Assembly: GCA_022414725.1 (NCBI GenBank)
Contig: CM039465.1
Coordinates: 18,372,495 to 18,436,494 of the forward strand
DNA: 64,000 bases
Reading direction: 5' to 3'
From: Microglena sp. YARC
Taxonomy: Eukaryota > Chlorophyta > Chlorophyceae > Chlamydomonadales > Chlamydomonadaceae
Below the pieces are notes generated by a model, which saw only the letters and a program-made list of their open reading frames with translations, made no database searches and had not been told where the DNA came from. The translations under genes and the position numbers were made by a program. Shown one piece after another: positions 31,991 to 46,100 of this stretch; within the stretch, counting starts at the first letter, position 1, and every line of letters begins with the position of its first letter.

Positions 31991-32216
31991 GAGGTGCTGG
32001 ATTGCAGCAAGTGTTGTGGCTTGCGCTGGCTGCTGGTAGATGTGCGCAGTACATGCTTTGCATGTATTGTGCTTGCGACTGCTCTTATGCTTGATTTCAT
32101 GTGTAGCATGTGAGATTCGATGCACATCATTCCACTCAGCGTACTTGGGAGGATATCAATGCGGCCATAATTTGTTCCATTTAGTCATGGGTTATTGGAC
32201 TTGAAGGCAGAGCTTG

Positions 32217-32417
32217 TTTTCCGCTACCAGTAGCGATCACTACTTGGGACCCTGTGTTGGCCAAACCTTCAGCTACCTCGAGACTCGAATCTCGGCCCCT
32301 GCCCCCAAGCCTCCCGGGCCGGCACTTAGGCCCGCTTACCCAAATCGCTACAAGGAGACCAACCTGGAAAGACACCAAACCCCTGATACCTGAAGACCCC
32401 CTTTCTGAAACGAAAAA
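32217..32417. repeat. CTACCAGTAGCGATC-family dispersed repeat
   Basis: Copy of the repeat at 9578-9795 and 44700-44915; ends CCCCCTTTCTGAAACGAAAA. Confidence 0.75.
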
Positions 32418-32847
32418 ATCTTATTGAAGGCTTAGTCCAGTCTATGAGTGTCTCTGTGTGTAGGTCTCCATGTGCCTACGCGTACAAGTATTTTGATAAT
32501 ATAATTTTATTTTTATAATTGTTTTACTGTCTAAGACGGCGAGCAGCGAAATTGCTGGCTGAAGCTATGTAACCAAGTTGAAGTTGAAGTACAGGTCTCA
32601 AGAACACTTCAGATTTGACGATTGTCGTTTTGCACTTGGGCACAAAAAAATCAAGGGGGCCTACTTCTGGGGTCAGATACTGGGTGCAATGCTGGAGTAT
32701 TAGAGAGGCACTCGAAATTTAATTTTGGGTCGGTTGCCTTATTAAGCCGATGAGGTTTGATCTGATTTGGATGTGCATGTTTCCGTGAGTATCCATGGCT
32801 CTGTACAATTACCAGATCAGCAAGCTTAGCACATCATACCAGGGATA

Positions 32848-33060
32848 CAAGTCCTATTCAGCGTCGCAAGCAACGCGGAAAATTGGCGGAGTGTGTTGGC
32901 AACGGAACGAAAGGTGGCAACGATGGAGCTGACCGAAGCGAGTTAGTTACACGACCGTTGGCTGACGTGTCGGGCTTCAAGTTTTCGTTTTTCGGTCGGA
33001 CAGACAAATGGGTAAACATGGGGGCTCCTGCCCACTTGAAGAGGGGGCTCCGCCAAAAAA
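32848..33060 (+). repeat. GCGGAAAATTGGCGGAG-family repeat, fullest copy
   Basis: From TCCTATTCAGCGTCGCAAGC to GGGGGCTCCGCCAAAAAATC; includes TGGCTGACGTGTCGGGCTTC. Confidence 0.75.
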
Positions 33061-33246
33061 TCCTTTGAATACAAAACCAGGATGCAGCTTTGGCCCCTTG
33101 CGGATTGATTTTCGACTTAGTATTATTAAATGGTCCTTTGTTCACGTTAACATTTTCCTGGTGTATTTATTTTTACTGACAAAGACGAGGAGCAGCCAGA
33201 TTGCTGGCTGAAGCTCTGGAACCAAGTATTCCGGATTTCCGTGGAT

Positions 33247-33420
33247 AAAGTAATGACTACGCCTGGGTGGGGCGTAGGATTAAGGGAGCCCAGTCTTATG
33301 GCGGTAGAGAATGGACTGATACTTTACCTGGACAGTGCTAACATGGCGGTAGACAGGGAACGCGGACACTAAGGTGCACTCAAAGGGATTCGAACCCCGC
33401 ACCTTCTGACTGATTCCAAC
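33247..33420 (-). mobile_element. tRNA-derived SINE
   Basis: Minus strand: GGTTCGAATCCC box B, TGTCCGCGTTCCCTGTCTACC, and tail CCACCCAGGCGTAGTCATTA. Box A is degenerate. Confidence 0.6.
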
Positions 33421-33454
33421 GAACTCTATTTCCGTAAACATAGAAAGGGGTGTC

Positions 33455-33665
33455 TTAGAATTGGAAGATGGCGGGCAGCCCTGAGTTGGCTGAAAACCCA
33501 TGAAACAATCAAATCCAATAATTCATATTTGCTCCGCCCGCAGATACCAGCAGGCGGTGAGCATGTGCAAGGTATTGAAATTGAAATTGTTACATCCAAG
33601 TAATGCATTCACTCTCAGGACATGAAATTAAGGACACCACAGCGTAAGCCGGAGCTAGCAGTGGA
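33455..33665. repeat. Two dispersed retroposon-like 3' ends
   Basis: 33455-33522 is the GGAAGATGG...CAATCAAATCCAATA repeat. 33575-33660 is another family (GAAATTGTTACATCCAAG...GCGTAAGCCGGAGCTAGC) also at 49075-49180, 53513-53612 and 57395-57482. Confidence 0.6.
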
Positions 33666-34084
33666 CATCGTATGTGTAAGGTTTCATAATCAATTCATTT
33701 CCACTCAATTTTCAAGGGCCCCATACTGTCGTTACCAAATGGACAACTTCAAGATATGACAGAATAGTTCTGCCCACCGTCACATTCCATGTGACATTTA
33801 CGTGATTTTGATTATTAGGAAGCCACAAACTTAGGATCGCAAAAAGGGCAAAATTGTGGCTCCTGAGCTACCACGCTGATCGACTCGAAAAAAAACACAC
33901 AGGGGACTGATGCCACCGAAAGCCTGTCTGATCACTGAGACCCCGTTGTAGTATCTGTATGTATGTCACAATCCAGGGGTTAGCCAAGTAAATGGACTTG
34001 CCCAACCTCCAATATTCGAGATCTATCCAGACTATCACAAGGGGGTGGCTAAAACAACTTGACCGCCCTTATCAACCTGCAGTG

Positions 34085-34670
34085 ACGAGCCCATGTCATA
34101 TTCTTGTCGAAATCTTGGGGCTTGGCCAAGTGGCTGGCTCAGGGAGAGGCCTAGTACTGCTGCTCGTACCTGAAAAGAAAAGCTATATGGTATCCCACTC
34201 AAATCTTTGGCGCCATATTTCTTCGACAGCTCACACCTTGGACAGCTCAAACCTTCCCACTGCAGTGTTCTTCTTTTCAGGTTCAAGCAGCAGCTTCTAG
34301 GCAGCTCCCCTGACTGGCTATTCAGCCAAAGCTAATGCAACCAAGCATGTCTGGTAACTGACAGAATCTGCTGGTCTGGTAACTGACAGAATCCAGTGTC
34401 CAGAATGGTCAAAATCTTGGGGCTTACCCGAGTGGCTGGCTCAGGGAGCTGCCTACAAGATGCTGCTTGCAGCTGAAAAGAAAAGCCATGTCCCACTCAA
34501 GTCTTCGGCGCCATTTTTCTTCGACAGCTCACACCTTGGACAGCTCAAACCCTGGACAGCTCAAAAGCTCGACCAAGCTTGGAAAGCTTAAAAGCTCGAC
34601 AAAGCTTGAAAAGCTCAAAAGCTCGACCAAGCTTGGAGAGCTCAAGAGCTCGACCGAGTTTAAGTTCATA
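34085..34670. mobile_element. Two M1 MITE copies in tandem plus AGCTCGACCAAGCTTG repeats
   Basis: A right-end fragment ends at about 34190. A complete copy spans about 34264-34488. Both are followed by CCACTCAA(A/G)TCTT(T/C)GGCGCCAT and TCGACAGCTCACACCTTGGA, so the flank and MITE were duplicated together. 34545-34655 repeats AAAGCTCGACCAAGCTTGGA. Confidence 0.65.
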
Positions 34671-34914
34671 TCTCTTTAACAGCTTTTACGTTAGACAGTT
34701 CAAACCTTCCCGATGTGCATCTTCCTATCTATGCCACACTCCCGTTACGCGACACCAATTTTCCGAGTCGCTTGACCTGCCCAGGTTGACCCACAGTATG
34801 GTACTGGGCCATGGGCTCATGGTTTGGTACTAGGCCATGGGCTCTCGGTCTTGTACTATGGTCTACCCACATGTAACCTTCCATTCCCGAGTCACTTGAC
34901 CTGCCCAGGTTGAT

Positions 34915-35154
34915 TTATTCCGTCTCTGTATCCAACAGAGTTCTGTACAGCGGCGAATCGAACGTGGTCATGTACAGGCCCGCACTACCAGCTATGGCCA
35001 GCAGAAGAACCAGATCACCATCAATCTCTAAGCCAGCTCCTTTCAAGTGAACCTCGGCAGCCTGCTCCGCCAAGGGCACTAGCAGTGCTGAAAACAAGTT
35101 CCCGAAAATCTGCTGCACTGCCACAATCGAGTTCTCGTCTTGAGGATACGCCAC
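34915..35154 (-). CDS. Transporter exon 7 (TM11-TM12, stop)
   Basis: 79 codons and TAA, acceptor TATACCTCAG. Opens VAYPQDENSIVAVQQIFGNL; TM12 is DLVLLLAIAGSAGLYMTTF. Confidence 0.85.
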   Translation of the reverse strand: MAYPQDENSIVAVQQIFGNLFSALLVPLAEQAAEVHLKGAGLEIDGDLVLLLAIAGSAGLYMTTFDSPLYRTLLDTETE

Positions 35155-38100
35155 CTGAGGTATATTATGAAACAGCAGTACTCAGTTGCTATATTCTTAG
35201 CTTTCACTCACGTAACAGGTTTTTTTTGAAACCTGCGATTTTTGCTCATTCTGGATTCTGGGCAATTGGCTCCAGAACCAATATTGCGATAAAAGGGGGG
35301 GGGGGGGAGGCAATTTTCCTTATAAAAAACCCTGTCACGTAACGCTAAGCTTTATTTTTAGCAATGAATTAGTATAGCTTTATTCCGGTGGTTGGCCCCA
35401 GTGCAAGCAAAGGGGCTACCCCCCCTCAATATCACGCCTCGTAATAAGGCACACTATTTATTTAATATATTTAGCTTTATTCTTAGCAATTACCATTCTC
35501 ATATTGTCAAGTGAAGGGTTGATTTTTTAATTATCACGTAATGCTAAGCCTTATTTTTAGCAATTAATTATTATAGCTTTTCCCTATTAGCATCCTCATA
35601 TTATCAAGTGAAGGGTTGATTCCCCCCCCCCTGACCCCCCCCCCCCCCCCCCCCCCCCCACGTAATGCCAAGCCTAATTTTAGCAATGAATTATTATAGC
35701 TTTATTCTTACCAATTAGCATCCTCATATGATCAAGTGAAGGAATGAGATTGCGGATCGATACGATCGATTGATAGTGTGTGTGTGTGTCTGTGAGCGCG
35801 GGGGGGGGGGGGGGGGGACATGTGCTGTTGGCACTGTGCCGTGAAGGGTGACAACATCCTATACTCTGTATATTATCAAGTGAAGGGTGTAGATACCTGG
35901 TTGTGGATTGATGCGGATTAATGGAACACAATGTGTGGTATCTGATTGTGGATTGATATGGATGTATGTAACACAAAGCATCATATCTGATTTTGGATTG
36001 ATACAGATTGATTTAACACAAAGCATCATATCTGATTTTGGATCGATACAGATTGATTTAACACAAAGCATTATATCTGATTGTGAATTGATACAGATTG
36101 ATTTGACACAAAGCATCATATCTGATTGTGAATTGATACAGATCAAGCGACGCGGAAAATTGGCGGAGTGTGTTGGCAGCGGAACGACAGGTGGAGCTGA
36201 CCGAAGCCAGTAAGTTATGGGATAGTTGGCTGCCGTGTCAGGTTTCATTTTTTTGTCAGTCATACGGACAAATGGGTAACCCTGGGGGCTTCCGCCCCCC
36301 AGAAGGGGACGCTCTGCCAAAAACTGCCGTTCCCTGGTTCACCCCATCATACTTGACAGTTCATTTAAGAATCCAGTAGTATTGTATACAAGGTCCTGTT
36401 ATGTGGTGGCTGGCCCCAGTGAAAGCAAACGAGATGGCCCCCTCAACCTCACGCCTCGTAATATGACATACTATTTATATATTTGCCTCGGGTCCTTGGG
36501 CGCGTCTTTTTGGTTTGTTGGGGACCAGATTAGCCCCTTTCAGAAAATTGATTGGTCTAGTGGTACACAAAATCGCTTTGAGGATGCAGGGTCGGGGGTT
36601 TGATTCCCCCTACGGTCGCCCTGAGCGTTGCAGGTCGTTGTCAACCGCGATGGTAGCTTGTCCAGTTGTGGCAGAAGACCGCTCTCTACCCGCGTACGAT
36701 GGGTTCCCTGAGTACCACGCCCACCAGGCGTCATCATTACTGCTACGCTCCACAGTGCATGTGAAGACTGTGCGGGAGGTTTGAGGATTAGGCTGAGTAA
36801 CAGGGCGGGGGCCCATATGGTTCCCTAACAACTAACACACCTGCCAGGTCAATGAGGTTGAGCCGAGATCATTACCTGGGGGGCAGATCTTAAATGCTTA
36901 GTTACATAGCTCCCCCAGATAGTCAGCAATTACCTTGATTATTTGTCATATATTGTTTAATTAAATTATATGTTTAACAGGTGTTTAATTCAATTATTTT
37001 CCATATGTCATTTAATTAAATTATACTTTTAATTAAATTATTTTCCATATGTTGTTTAATTAAATTATCACTGTAGCACATACTCAGTACATCAATGCTT
37101 TTTCTTTTCAGCCCTTCTTGTCACGGTTGGTATAGTCCATTGAGCCTATTTGGCCTACCCCTGGACTGTAACATACATACACCCACATGATAAAAATATA
37201 TAACCAACCCTCAACCAGCAACTCACCTCCACCCCCAGCAACCCCCCACCTCAACCCCCAGCACAGACCTTCAGCACCCCCAGCAACCCTCAACCCACCT
37301 CCACCCCCAGCAACTCACCTCCACCCTCAGCAACCCTCAAGCTCGACCCCCAGCACACACCTTCAGCACCCCCAGGAACCTTTAACCCACCTCCACCCCC
37401 AGCTCTGCTCCTCTAGGTTGACTATGGTGCACAATCTATCACTAGTATGACCGCCCCGATCAGCTGGCTTTTGGTATTTTAAAGTGTTTGTTGAGTTGCG
37501 ATTTGTTGAGTTGCGAAAGCGGGAGCTATCAGTTGGTGTCGAGCGGACACGTTGAAGTGGCATCATCAGGTGGCTTAAGACGAAGGCCTGGGTCATTGTC
37601 AGGTGGCTTGAGACGAAGGCCTGGGTCATTGTCAAGTGGTTTGGGACGAAGGCCTGGGTCGACATCAACGCTTAGGTCTAAGTGGCACTGCATCCAGTTT
37701 AACCGGTGTATCTCTTGATTCTCTCCTACATCAAGGGCAGTAACCAACCCTCAACCAGCAACTCACCCCCAGCAACTCTCAACCGGCAACCCTCAACAAC
37801 CACCCCTAGCACACACCTTCAGTCCCCCCAGCAACCCTCAACCAGCAACTCACCTCCAACCCTAGATTTGCACCTATGGGCTGGACAGGTCTGACAATGG
37901 CGCACAATCTATCACCAACCCTCAACCACCACCCCCAGCACACACCTTCAGCCCCCCAGGAAACCTCAACCAGCGACTCACCTCCAACCATAGCTCTGCG
38001 CCTACGGGCTGGACAGGTCTGACAATAGCGTACAATCTATAACCAACCCTCAACCACCACCCCCAGCACACACCTTCAGCCCACCCAGCAACCCTCAACC

Positions 38101-41100
38101 AGCAACTCACCTCCACCCCCAGCTCTGCGCCGATGGGCTGGACAGGTCCGACGATGGCCCCTAACACCACGAGGCACACAACCACCGACATATTGCCTCC
38201 TGGTACACTCTCGTAGAAGGATGGTGCCACCAGCGCAAGCGCAGTGCCGAGGAAGCAAAGAATGCCAGCAGTTTTGTACTTCTTGGTGCGGTCCACGTAA
38301 CCTCCTAGTAGGATGCCACCCACAACAATCGCAACCTGGAAGCCTGTGGAATGAACAGATAAATAGTAGATCAATAAGAAATAGTACGAGGCGTGAGTTT
38401 GAGGGGGCAGGCAAGAGTGAAGAGGGTGTGAAGAGTGAAGATGATGAAGAGAGTGTGAAGAGTGAAGAGAGTGTGAAGAGAGTGTGAAGAGTGAAGAGGA
38501 AGAAGAGAGTGTGAGGAGTGAAGAGAATGAAGAAAGTGTGAAGAGTGAAGAGAATGAAGAGAGTGCGAAGAGAGTGTGAAGAGTGAAGAGAATGAAGAGT
38601 GAAGAGAATGAAGAAAGTGTGAAGAGTGAAGAGAATGAAGGAAGTGTGAAGAGTGAAGAGAATGAAGAAAGTGTGCAGAGTGAAGAGAATGAAGAGAGTG
38701 CGAAGAGAGTGTGAAGAGTGAAGAGAGTGTGAAGATTGAAGAGAATGAAGAGTGAAGAGAATGAAGAAAGTGTGCAGAGTGAAGAGAATGAAGAGAGTGT
38801 GAAGAGTGAAGAGAATGAAGAGAGTGTGAAGAGTGAAGAGAATGAAGAAAGTGTGAAGAGTGAAGAGAATGAAGAAAGTGTGAAGAGTGAAGAGAATGAA
38901 GCGAGTGTGAAGCGAGTGTGAAGCGAGTGTGAAGAGTGAAGAGAATGAAGCGAGTGTGAAGAGTGAAGAGAACGAAGCGAGTGTGAAGAGTGAAGCGAGT
39001 GTGTAGAGGGTGTGAAGAGAGTGAAGCGAGTGTGACAAGTAGAGCGAGTGTGAAGAGTGAAGAGAATGAAGAGAGTGTGAGGAGTGAAGAGAGTGTGAAG
39101 AGTGAAGAGAATGAAGATAGTGTGACGAGTAAAGAGAATGAAGAGAGTGTGAAGAGAAAAGAGAGTGACGAGGGTGTGAAGATAGTGAGAGTGAAGAGAG
39201 TGTGAAGAGGGTGTGAAGATAGTGAGAGTGAAGAGAGTGTGAAGAGGGTGTGAAGAGAATGTGAAATGAGTGCAGTACCCTTGGAAACCAGGGGGCACAA
39301 AGCTGTCTTCCTTGTCTTTGCAACAGCTGAGTACTGGCCCATGACATAAGGGATATACACCAAAGCTGATACGAACCAGTGAAGCCTGAACAACGCTTTC
39401 ATACCTTGTACCTAAAATCCCAGGTCTCCATCTCCCCCCCCCCCTCCCCCCCCTCTACACACTGAAACCACCACAACCTAGAGAAGCCTGAAAGACGCCA
39501 TCATACGTTGAACCTAAAATCCCAGATCTCCATCTCCCCCCTCCCCCTATGCACAACACTCAAACCACCACAGTGAAACCCCAACTGAACCCCCCACTGA
39601 AATAAAAACAATGAACTCCCCCCACCCCCTCTGAAACCACCACAGCGAACCCCCACTGAAACCACTACACTGAAAACACCACAGTGAACCCTCACTGAAA
39701 TCACTACACCAAAACCACCACAGTGAACCCCCACTGAAACCACTGCACCGAAACCACCACAGTGAATCCCGACTGAAACCACCACACCGAAACCCGACTG
39801 AAACCACTACACCGAAACCACCACAGTGAACCCCGACTGAAACCACTTCACCTAAACCACTACAGTGAACCCCCACTGAAACCACTACATTGAAACCACC
39901 ACAGTGAATCCCGTCTGATACCACCACACCGAAACCCGACTGAAACCACTGCACCTAAACCACCACAGTGAACCCCGACTGAAACCACTTCACCTAAACC
40001 ACCACAGTGAACCCCAAATGAAACCACTACACCGAAACCACCACAGTGAATCCCGTCTGAAACCACCACACCGAAACCCGACTGAAACCACTGCACCTAA
40101 ACCACCACAGTGAACCCCGACTGAAACCACTTCACCTAAACCACCACAGTGAACCCCAAATGAAACCACTACACCGAAACCACCACAGTGAATCCCGTCT
40201 GAAACCACCACACCGAAACCCGACTGAAACCACTGCACCTTAACCACCACAGTGAACCCCGACTGAAACCACTTCACCTAAACCACCACAGTGAACCCCG
40301 ACTGAAACCACTTCACCTGAACCACCACAGTGAACCCCAACTGAAACCACTACACCGAAAGCACCACAGTGGCACCCACCTGCTCCCGCAATGTCAATGC
40401 TGTTGAGCCCTGGTGAATCCACAAACCCAACCCTCTCCATATCATGGTCAAAAAAGGCAGACATCACGTTGCTGATTCCAATGCTGGCAACAAAGGCGAC
40501 CTGCACAAGCATCAGTTGTGTTGTTGTCGTTGTTGTTGTTGTTGTTGCCTGCACAAGCATCAGTTGTGTTGTTGTCGTTGTTGTTGTTGTTGCCTGCACA
40601 AGCATCAGTTGTGTTGTTGTCGTTGTTGTTGTTGTTGCCTGCACAAGCATCAGTTGTGTTGTTGTCGTTGTTGTTGTTGTTGCCTGCACAAGCATCAGTT
40701 GTGTTGTTGTCGTTGTTGTTGTTGTTGCCTGAACAAGCATTAGTTGTGTTGTTGTCGTTCTTGTTGTTGTTGTTGCCAGTTTGTTGCTGATGTTGTTACC
40801 TGCACACACATTAGTTGTGTTGTTGTTGTTGTTGTTCTTGCCAGTTTGTTGCTGTTGCTGTTACCTGCACAAGCATCAGTTGTGTTGTTGTTGTTGTTGT
40901 TGTTGCCAGTTTGTTGCTGTTGTTGTTGCCTGCACCCACATGAGTTGTGTCATTGTTGTTGCAGTTTTCCTGTTGTTGCTTGCCAGTTTGTTGTTGTTGT
41001 TGCTTGCCAGTTTATTGTTGCTATTGCTTGCACACGCATCAGATTTGTTGTTGTTGCCAGTTTGTTGTTGTTGTTGTTGTTGTTGCCTGCACCCACATTA

Positions 41101-41958
41101 GTTGTGTCATTGCTGTTGCAGTTTTTTTGTCGTTGTTGCCTGCAAACGCATCACTTGTGTTGTTGCTGTTGTTGTTGTTGCCTGCACGCGCATTAGTTTT
41201 GATGTTGTTGTTGTTGTTGTTGCCAATTTGTTGTTGTTGTTGTTGCTTGCACACCCATCAGGTGTGTTGTTGTTGCTTGCCAGTTTATTGTTGTTGTTGC
41301 TAACTACACAACAACCTTACAACAAACTAAAAATACAAAAACTAACTACACAACAACCTAACAACAAACAACCTTACACAAAAGTTCAATGCAGCGTCGC
41401 CTTGGGTATGGGTAACACTGGGGGCTCCCGCCCCCCAGAAGGTGAGGCTCCGCCAAAAACTTACAACCTTAAAAACAACACTGGGTCAAACCTTCATACC
41501 GATCCGGAATCGTTACACCAGCCACTGAGGGCAGTCAACTGGATAGAAAATTTTGCATACATGACAGGAGGAGAAAAGAAAACAAATCTCCCCCCCTTCC
41601 TAAAAAAACTGAATTGTGGCTTGGCTTCGTAGCATCCCCCTTGGAAAGTCTGGTACTAGTAGTACTGCGTAGAAAACATGATGTAAGGCAGGGGGAAGTC
41701 TGGTACTGGTAGGACTGCGTAGAAAACATGATGTAAGGCAGGGGGAAGTCTGGTACTGGTAGGACTGCGTAGAAAACATGATGTAAGGCAGGGGGAAGTC
41801 TGGTACTGGTGGTATTCGTTTACTATGACACACTAGACAATTCAAATTCAAATTCGAAATTCGACAACAAACCAGACCCAGCTACCCTAGACACACCAGA
41901 GCATGAGAGAAGCCAGGTGTGTGTGTGTGTGTGTGTGTGGTGGGGGTGGGGGTGGGGT

Positions 41959-41992
<34 letters not shown>

Positions 41993-43083
41993 ATGGTGAA
42001 AGGGCTGGGATCAGAGCATGGGAGAACCCAGGTGGCATGATGAGCTGGAATGTCGTTTTCAAATTCAAATTCGATATCATACAAAACACTAGACCCAATC
42101 ACCCTGGGCGCACGAGAGCATTAGAGAAGCCAGGTGTCCTGAGGAGGTGGCAGGTCATTTTTAAAACATTAGTCACCTAATTGGAGGTCTGACCCCTTCC
42201 TCCCTGAGAACATCAAACATCAAAACAACACTGGGCCTAACCTTCAACATCCTTACACCACACTCTGCACACCAGGCACAGTCACCCTGGCCGCGCCAGA
42301 AATGAACCGGTCACTCTGAAGCATGCCCCCGTCGGTTCAACAATTGTTTGGGGTTCAATTCATCAGTGCTATTTCTTTTTAAGCCCTTCCTATACGGTTG
42401 GGCAAGTCCCTTTAGCCTATTTGGCCTACCCCTGGACTGTAACATACATACATATATGCCCTCAACGACTCAGCCCAAGTGCAACCATTACCGCCTGGGT
42501 GGAAAACATGATGTAAGGAAGGAGGACATCTGCCACCTATTTAACGGTAGTATACGTTTAAAACAAAACACTTGAAAAATTAAATTCAAATTCAAAATCA
42601 TACAAACACTAGACCCAATCACCCTGGACGCACCAGGGCATGGGAGAAGCCAGGTGTCTTGAGGAGCTGGCCCGTCGTACTCAAAAAATTAGACACGCTG
42701 ATTGGAGGTCTGACACCCTCCTCCCTGACCCTTGCTGACTCCGTGGGTGGCGTGGGGGGAGCTTCCTGCAGAGACAGAGGGTTCAGGGCTTTGGTTTAAG
42801 GTTGTAGGGCATAACATGAAGGGTTGCACAGGCAGAGGGTTTAGGGCTTTGGTTTAAGGTTGTAGGGCATAACATGAAGGGTTACCCAGGCAGAGGGTTT
42901 GGGGCTTTGGTTTAAGGTTGTAGGGCATAACATGAAGGGTTTGTGGGTTGGGATTTCAGGTTTAGGGGTTACTTAAAGCCAAGTTCCTATACAGAAATGT
43001 CTTCAAACAATTGGAGGGAGGATATTGGGTTTTGCCTTTAGGGACATGGACTGAAGATTTGGAGAGTACCTGTATACTTCTCA

Positions 43084-43115
<32 letters not shown>

Positions 43116-46100
43116 CACTGCTACTACAACCTTGTACTACATACTTACTACTACTACCACTACTACAACAACCTAGAAATACGTTCGTACATACTACTAT
43201 TACTACATACGTACTCCAGCCTAGTACTACAAACTTGCTACTATAACCACTACTACTACAACCTATAACTACATTTGTACATACTACTAGTACTACACAC
43301 GTATTACAACCTAGTACTACGTACGTCCTACTAGTACTATGTACCTACTACTACTATTCGCTACTACTACAATCTTGTACTCCGTCCGTACGTGCTACTG
43401 GTACTACGCACCTACAAATACTAGCACTGCTACAACCTAGTACTACTTATGTACGTACGACTCGTACAACATACATACTACTACAACCACTAATACTACA
43501 ACCTATAACTACGTACGTAGGTCCTCACTACTCGTACTACTACCACAACCAAGTACTACGTACTACCAGTACTACGAACCTACTACTACTACTATTACTA
43601 CCTAGTACTACGTATGTACGTACTACAACTACAACCAAGTACTACGTACAAACATACTACTAGTACTACGTACCTATTACTACTACAACCTAGTACTACG
43701 TACGTACATGGTAGTAGTAGTAGTAGTAGTAGTACCTACTACTACTTCTACCATTACTACTACAACCTAATACTACGTACGTACGTACTATTCGTACTAC
43801 TATAACAAAGTACGTACGAACGTACTACGAGTACTACATTCCTGCTACTACTACCACTATTACTACAACCTAGTACTACATCTGTACATACTACTACTAC
43901 ATCCAAGTACTATGTAAGAACGTACTACAAGTACTACTTAATGCAACTACTACTACCACTACTACACCAACCAAGTACTATGTACAAACGTACTGCTAGA
44001 AATGCAAAAACAACTGAGAGCACACCTTGAAAAAGAAGAATGCGGAGATGGTGGCTAGGGCAGAACACCCAGTGATGAGGTCGAAGTACTGGAGCAAGCT
44101 CTCACCGTCCGCAACCATTGCGCCACCCACAAGGAACGCAAGTCCAATGCCCACTTGGTTAAAGTTGATGGCAACTGCAGTGGACAACGCTCGCTCCTTG
44201 GAGCCGAACCAGATAGCAGACAGCAGCGGGGGGGTGCACTGGACGGTGGGGGAGGGGGGTGGAGGGTGGGAGGGGTGCACTAGAGTGGGGGGTGGGGGTG
44301 GGGGAGATGAGAGGGGTGTACTGGAGTGTGGGGGGCTGGGGGAGGGGGGTGGAGCGTGGGAGGGGTGCACAGGAGTGTGGGGGCGGGGGGAGGAGGAAGG
44401 GAGGATGGGAGGGGGGCACTGGAGTGTGGGGGATGAGGGGTGGGGGAGGGGGGGGAGGGGTGCACTGGAGTGTGGGGTGGGTGGGGGGAGGGGGATGAAG
44501 GGTGGGAGGGGTACACTTGAGTTTGGGGGGCGGGGGGGGGGAGGGGAGGATGGGAGGGGTGGACTGGAGTGCAGGGAGAGAAGGGGGCTGATTTTATACT
44601 TAGATTTTGGTATTAAAAGAATCTATTATATTTGGAAGAGGGAACGGTAGGAGTTGACAAGTGGTGAACCTGGAAGCTAAGCATACATTCAAGTCGATTC
44701 TGCATTACAGCCAGTAACGATCGCTACATGGGATCTTGTATTGGCCAAACCTTCCGCTCCCATGAGACTCGAGTTTCAGACTTTCAGCCCCAACCCCAAA
44801 ACCTCCCAGACGGGACCTTCGGGCTGCCTACCCAAATCGATACCAGGATCCCAAGCTTGGATGAAACCAAAACCCTGATCACTTCCAGAGGACCCCCTTT
44901 CTGAACCGGAAAAAAAACTCTGCTTAGATACATGCAAGAAAGGCTGTACTGCTCAAACCATAACACTACTAAGAACCTCCAAGGGGAAGCCTGGGATCCT
45001 CAACATGCATATAGCTATATAAGCCATGGACCCATAGTCGTATCCCATCAAATTCATAACATACATGCCAATCGATGGCCAGTCGATGCTCCATTATATA
45101 CCTGGAAGAAGGGCTGCACTGCCCCAACCATAACAGCACCAAGAACCTCCAAGGGGAAGCCAGGAATTCCTGACATACATATAAGCTGTAGTCTCATTAC
45201 ATCAAACTCATAACATACATACCTGTCGATCGCCAGTCGATGCTGCATAACATACCTGGAAGAAAGGCTGCGCTATCCTAACCATCACAGTACCAAGAAC
45301 CTCCACGGGGAAGCCAGGAATTCCTGACATACACGTAAGCTATATTCATGTTACATCAAATTCATAACATACATGCCAGTCGCTGCTGCATGACATACCT
45401 GGAAGAAAGGCTGTACAGCTCAAACCATTACAGTACCAAGAACCTCCAAGGGGAAGCCAGGAATTCCTGACATACATATAAGCTTTAGTCACAGTACATC
45501 AAACTCATAACATACATGCCAGCGGATGCTGCATTACACACCTGAAAGAAAGGCTGCGCTGCCCCAACCATAACAGTACCAAGAACCTCCAGGGGGAAGC
45601 CAGGAAGGGAATCATTGAAGACAGGAGCTCCAGAGCGAAGAAAGCATCCCACCGTCATGAGAACTCCTCCTCCCACCACCAGATTGCGCAACCCGATACG
45701 AGACTCAATGGCAGGCTCCAGGAAGCAGAACAAAACGTTGGTGAACAGGAAATAGTCAATCTGCAAGGTATAATGGAATGGACAGTATGTTTTCATGTGT
45801 GCTGCATTGTGTTGTGTTTGGTCGCATCCTCCTCCCACCACCAGGTTGCGTAACGCAATGCGAGCCTCAGTGGCAGGCTCCAGGAAGCAGAACAAACGTC
45901 GAGCAGAACAACTCAATCTGCAAGGTATAATTAAATGGACAGTAAGTTTTCATGTGTGCTGCATTGTCTTGTGTTTGGTTGTGTACTCCTCCCACCACCG
46001 AGTTGCATAACGCAATATGCAACTCAATGGCAGGCTCCAGGAAGCAGAACAAAACGTTGGTCAACAGAAAGGACTCAATCTGCAAGGGCTAATGTAATGG

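Noticed and set aside
31201..32130. Minus-strand 250-310-codon frames (SGYSRLFQA repeats)
   Set aside because: 20-bp minisatellite; open in three frames at once.
36546..36620. Functional tRNA-Gln gene
   Set aside because: Boxes A and B are present but the acceptor stem does not close and a conserved SINE body follows directly.
37922..39402. Minus-strand frames of 340-460 codons with LFTLHTLF repeats
   Set aside because: Only the exon-6 part (38343-38111) is coding; the rest is the intron minisatellite and donor copies read through.
40391..41303. Val/Leu/Cys-rich plus-strand frames (VVVVVV, LLLLL)
   Set aside because: Products of the CAA/GTT-type acceptor array in intron 4.
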